NCBI RefSeq assembly: GCF_000725805.1
Contig: NZ_JOFT01000019.1
Coordinates: 186,001 to 250,000 of the forward strand
From: Streptomyces xanthophaeus
GTDB taxonomy: Bacteria; Actinomycetota; Actinomycetes; Streptomycetales; Streptomycetaceae
DNA: 64,000 nucleotides
Reading direction: 5' to 3'
Part shown: positions 62,186-64,000 of the stretch, one piece after another
Layout of the letters: each line of letters opens with the position of its first letter
Position numbering within the stretch: the first letter of the stretch is position 1
Position numbers and translations under genes: made by a program
The notes under the pieces: model-generated
What the model saw: only the letters and a program-made list of their open reading frames with translations
Database searches by the model: none
Told to the model about the DNA's origin: nothing

Positions 62186-63619
62186 ATGACCACCACGCAC
62201 GACGTCCCGGCCACTACTGTCCCGCGACCTGAGACGGCTCGGCCTCTGGAGAACGTCCTGTTCAGCGCCGCACTGGTGGCCCGCGGTCTGCCGTGGGCGG
62301 ACCTGCCCGCGCGGACGCTGGGTCTGGACGCACTCACCCGTGCCGGGCTCGAGCGCCGGCTGATGACCCACCTGCAAGACCGTCGGGACGGGCGACCGGT
62401 GCGGCTCCGTACGCCCTTCGGCACCTTTCTCGTGCCGCCGACCCGCGCGGACGCGAAGGGCCTGCTGGCCCGTGCCGACCGAGCTGGTGCGCTGGGAACC
62501 GCGTCCGGACTCACCACCGACGGGCGCCGCTGCGGCCTCTCCCCGCACGTGGTCCCGTCGGGCGCGTGGGATGCGCTGACGCAGGAGGAACTCGCAGGGC
62601 TGACCGCCCGGGTGGACGGGCACCTGCAAGCGGTGCTCGATGCCCGGCGTGAGGACGGCGCCCTGGACGGGCACCACTGGCACGCCGGCATGCTGCGGCT
62701 GAGCCGACACGTCGTACTGGGTGCCCGCGCGGCCGCGGACACCCTGCTGAGCGAGATGGTCAGGGCCGCGACGGACGCCGTGGGAAGCCGTGCGTACGAG
62801 GAGCGGGCGGCGGCCCTGCGGCGGCGCCTCGCCCTGTATCTCGCCGACCCTGAGCCAGGTTCCCTGGCCGGCCGGCTGTCAGCCCGGTCCCAGGGCGCGC
62901 CGGAACCGGACCTGGCCGTCGCGCACGCACTGGCCCTGGTGTCGACGGCCACCAGCGTGTCGGCGTTCCAGGCGTTGGCCCTGTTCGCCGCGGGCACAGC
63001 CACGGACGCCGTGACCTCTCCGGAGGCTGCCGTGGACCTTGCCCTGGAGCACTACCCTCCGCTGCCCGCCCTGGTGTACCCGGTCCGCGCGCCGCTCGAC
63101 ACGGACGGACCGGCGATCGCCCCGGGCGACGAAATCCTCTACGACCGCGCGATGTTGGGGCAGCGGACACCGGGGGAGCCCGCCGATCCTGCATGGGCCC
63201 TGTGCGGCAGCCCGTCCGGCTGCGCCACCGCCCGCTTCGCCGCACTCGTGGGCCGCGAAGTCGTCCGCGGCGCCACCGCGGGGACGCGCCCCGTCCTCCT
63301 CGCACCGAAGTTCGCCCTGGACCGCCTGCCGAGCCGCCTCGGTCCAGGGTCCGTTGCCGTCGCCCTCGTGGAGGCCGACGGTCCCACCGTGACAGCGGAA
63401 GCGTACGGAGACCGGCTACCGGCGTACGGGGCGCGGGGACGGGTCGGCGCGGACCGGCTGGACCACCACGCAGAGCGGCTCTCCGCCTGCGCCGCCGATA
63501 CAGGCTGGGACGGGAGCGAAACCGGCGAACGGTTCCGGACGGCCCTCCTCGCGCACGCCGACCGGTGCGCGAACGCGGCCGCCGACGTACGGCGGGCCGC
63601 GAGGTGGCTCTCGGGCTGA
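62186..63619 (+). CDS. Degenerate cytochrome-P450-like protein
   Basis: 477 residues, 27 nt after the hydrolase. It keeps P450 order: an I-helix-like AVAHALALVSTATSVSAFQA, a K-helix region LALEHYPPLPALVYPVRAPL, and a heme-loop-like ALCGSPSGCATARFAALVGR with Cys346. The E-x-x-R of the K helix, needed in nearly all P450s, reads L-A-L-E here, and the heme loop lacks F-x-x-G. So it may bind heme poorly or do something else. I found no other family that fits better. Confidence 0.6.
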   Translation: MTTTHDVPATTVPRPETARPLENVLFSAALVARGLPWADLPARTLGLDALTRAGLERRLMTHLQDRRDGRPVRLRTPFGTFLVPPTRADAKGLLARADRAGALGTASGLTTDGRRCGLSPHVVPSGAWDALTQEELAGLTARVDGHLQAVLDARREDGALDGHHWHAGMLRLSRHVVLGARAAADTLLSEMVRAATDAVGSRAYEERAAALRRRLALYLADPEPGSLAGRLSARSQGAPEPDLAVAHALALVSTATSVSAFQALALFAAGTATDAVTSPEAAVDLALEHYPPLPALVYPVRAPLDTDGPAIAPGDEILYDRAMLGQRTPGEPADPAWALCGSPSGCATARFAALVGREVVRGATAGTRPVLLAPKFALDRLPSRLGPGSVAVALVEADGPTVTAEAYGDRLPAYGARGRVGADRLDHHAERLSACAADTGWDGSETGERFRTALLAHADRCANAAADVRRAARWLSG

Positions 63620-63784
63620 ACCCGCCCGGGCGGGCGGCGTTCGTCCGACTGCCCTCGAACGGACGACTTCATCCGCGCTGTCCCGATCACCCCGTGATCA
63701 GCAGCGCTCACGCACGTTGAACGGGCAGAACCCGTCCCGTCGACATCCCGTCGGTGACGTGCGATGCGAGAGCGAGGTCCCGTC

Positions 63785-64000
63785 ATGAGGGACAGTGTGT
63801 CCGAGATGATCAAGGCGGCCGGGGCGGAAATCGACTCCGCCAAGCGGCTGCTCGGCGAAGCCGGCGAGGTGGCGTGGGACCGCCTCCTCGACTGGCTGGT
63901 CGACGACTACTTCCGGGTGGTCGCGCTCGGTCTGGAGAACATCCCGGCCGAGGGCCCCGCCGTGATCGCCGTCAACCACTCCGGTGCCTGGGGCCTGGAC
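63785..64000 (+). CDS. Lysophospholipid acyltransferase (PlsC-like), N-terminus only
   Basis: 72 codons are in the window. A helical start (DSVSEMIKAAGAEIDSAKRL) is followed by LENIPAEGPAVIAVNHSGAW, where NHSG begins the acyltransferase His-x-Asp catalytic block of the PlsC/AGPAT family. It follows the P450-like gene by 165 bp on the same strand and likely belongs to the same lipid-modifying unit. Confidence 0.78.
   Translation, partial: MRDSVSEMIKAAGAEIDSAKRLLGEAGEVAWDRLLDWLVDDYFRVVALGLENIPAEGPAVIAVNHSGAWGLD

Noticed and set aside
60467..62710. A 747-residue minus-strand frame
   Set aside because: Opposite to the hydrolase with the GHSLGG elbow; Gln/Arg/Gly-rich shadow without domains.

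Overview
The window is high-GC actinobacterial DNA, most probably from a Streptomyces chromosome arm or other accessory region. The reasons are the very GC-rich third codon positions, many GTG and a few TTG starts, an SsgA-family sporulation regulator, Streptomyces-type small membrane proteins (GlsB/YeaQ, DUF6223-like, DUF1622), Hanks-type kinases, a PP2C/SpoIIE phosphatase, STAS and NarL-type two-component proteins, and DasR-box-like sites beside a chitobiose-type hexosaminidase. No rRNA, tRNA, CRISPR array or intact mobile element was recognised.

Layout. 1-4.1 kb: the tail of a VOC gene, then a protein fusing an FHA domain to a flavoprotein, divergent from a membrane Ser/Thr kinase. 4.3-5.4 kb: gene debris (RidA, TetR, dienelactone hydrolase). 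5.7-8.9 kb: a suppressor-of-fused domain protein, an anchored hypothetical, and an F420/NADP oxidoreductase divergent from an HxlR regulator. 9.2-15.3 kb: mostly decayed (amino-acid oxidase, kinase, methyltransferase and M20 peptidase remnants) with an AlkZ-like winged-helix protein and a lipoprotein between them. 15.4-22.3 kb: stress and small proteins, STAS, a bacterial-type PARG, a beta-carbonic anhydrase and a PIG-L deacetylase. 22.7-28.5 kb: a PLP enzyme with its YheO/DauR-like regulator, a DUF6223-like protein beside a two-component system, PRC-barrel and SsgA-like proteins. 29.9-35 kb: a second kinase, an IS30 remnant, a YihY/BrkB protein and a PAS-PAS-PP2C phosphatase. 35-42 kb: an Orn/Lys/Arg decarboxylase, then a GntR regulator divergent from a GH20 hexosaminidase and a CBM3-GH16 enzyme. 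42-45.7 kb: a LysR/SnoaL-like pair and a flavohemoglobin operon. 46.2-47.2 kb: a Shedu-like (DUF4263) defence nuclease with two one-base frame breaks. 47.4-50.6 kb: a DedA, histidine kinase and response regulator operon, then small membrane proteins. 51-60 kb: hypotheticals, a duplicated dyad operator, a THUMP-like methyltransferase and several transposase, HNH and cupin fragments. 60.7-64 kb: an apparent lipid operon of an alpha/beta-hydrolase, a degenerate P450-like protein and a PlsC-type acyltransferase cut by the window edge.

The strongest leads are the Shedu-like gene, whose full reading frame is restored by adding one C to each of two C runs; the FHA-flavoprotein/kinase pair; the P450-like protein lacking ExxR inside the lipid operon; two DasR-box-like sites between the GntR and GH20 genes; and a twice-repeated 17-bp dyad in front of an unknown membrane protein. 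Several broken genes are each restored by one-base changes in G or C runs, so assembly error must be excluded before calling those genes dead. Others (M20 peptidase, HNH/cupin, transposases, LLM oxidoreductase) have lost whole segments and are true remnants.
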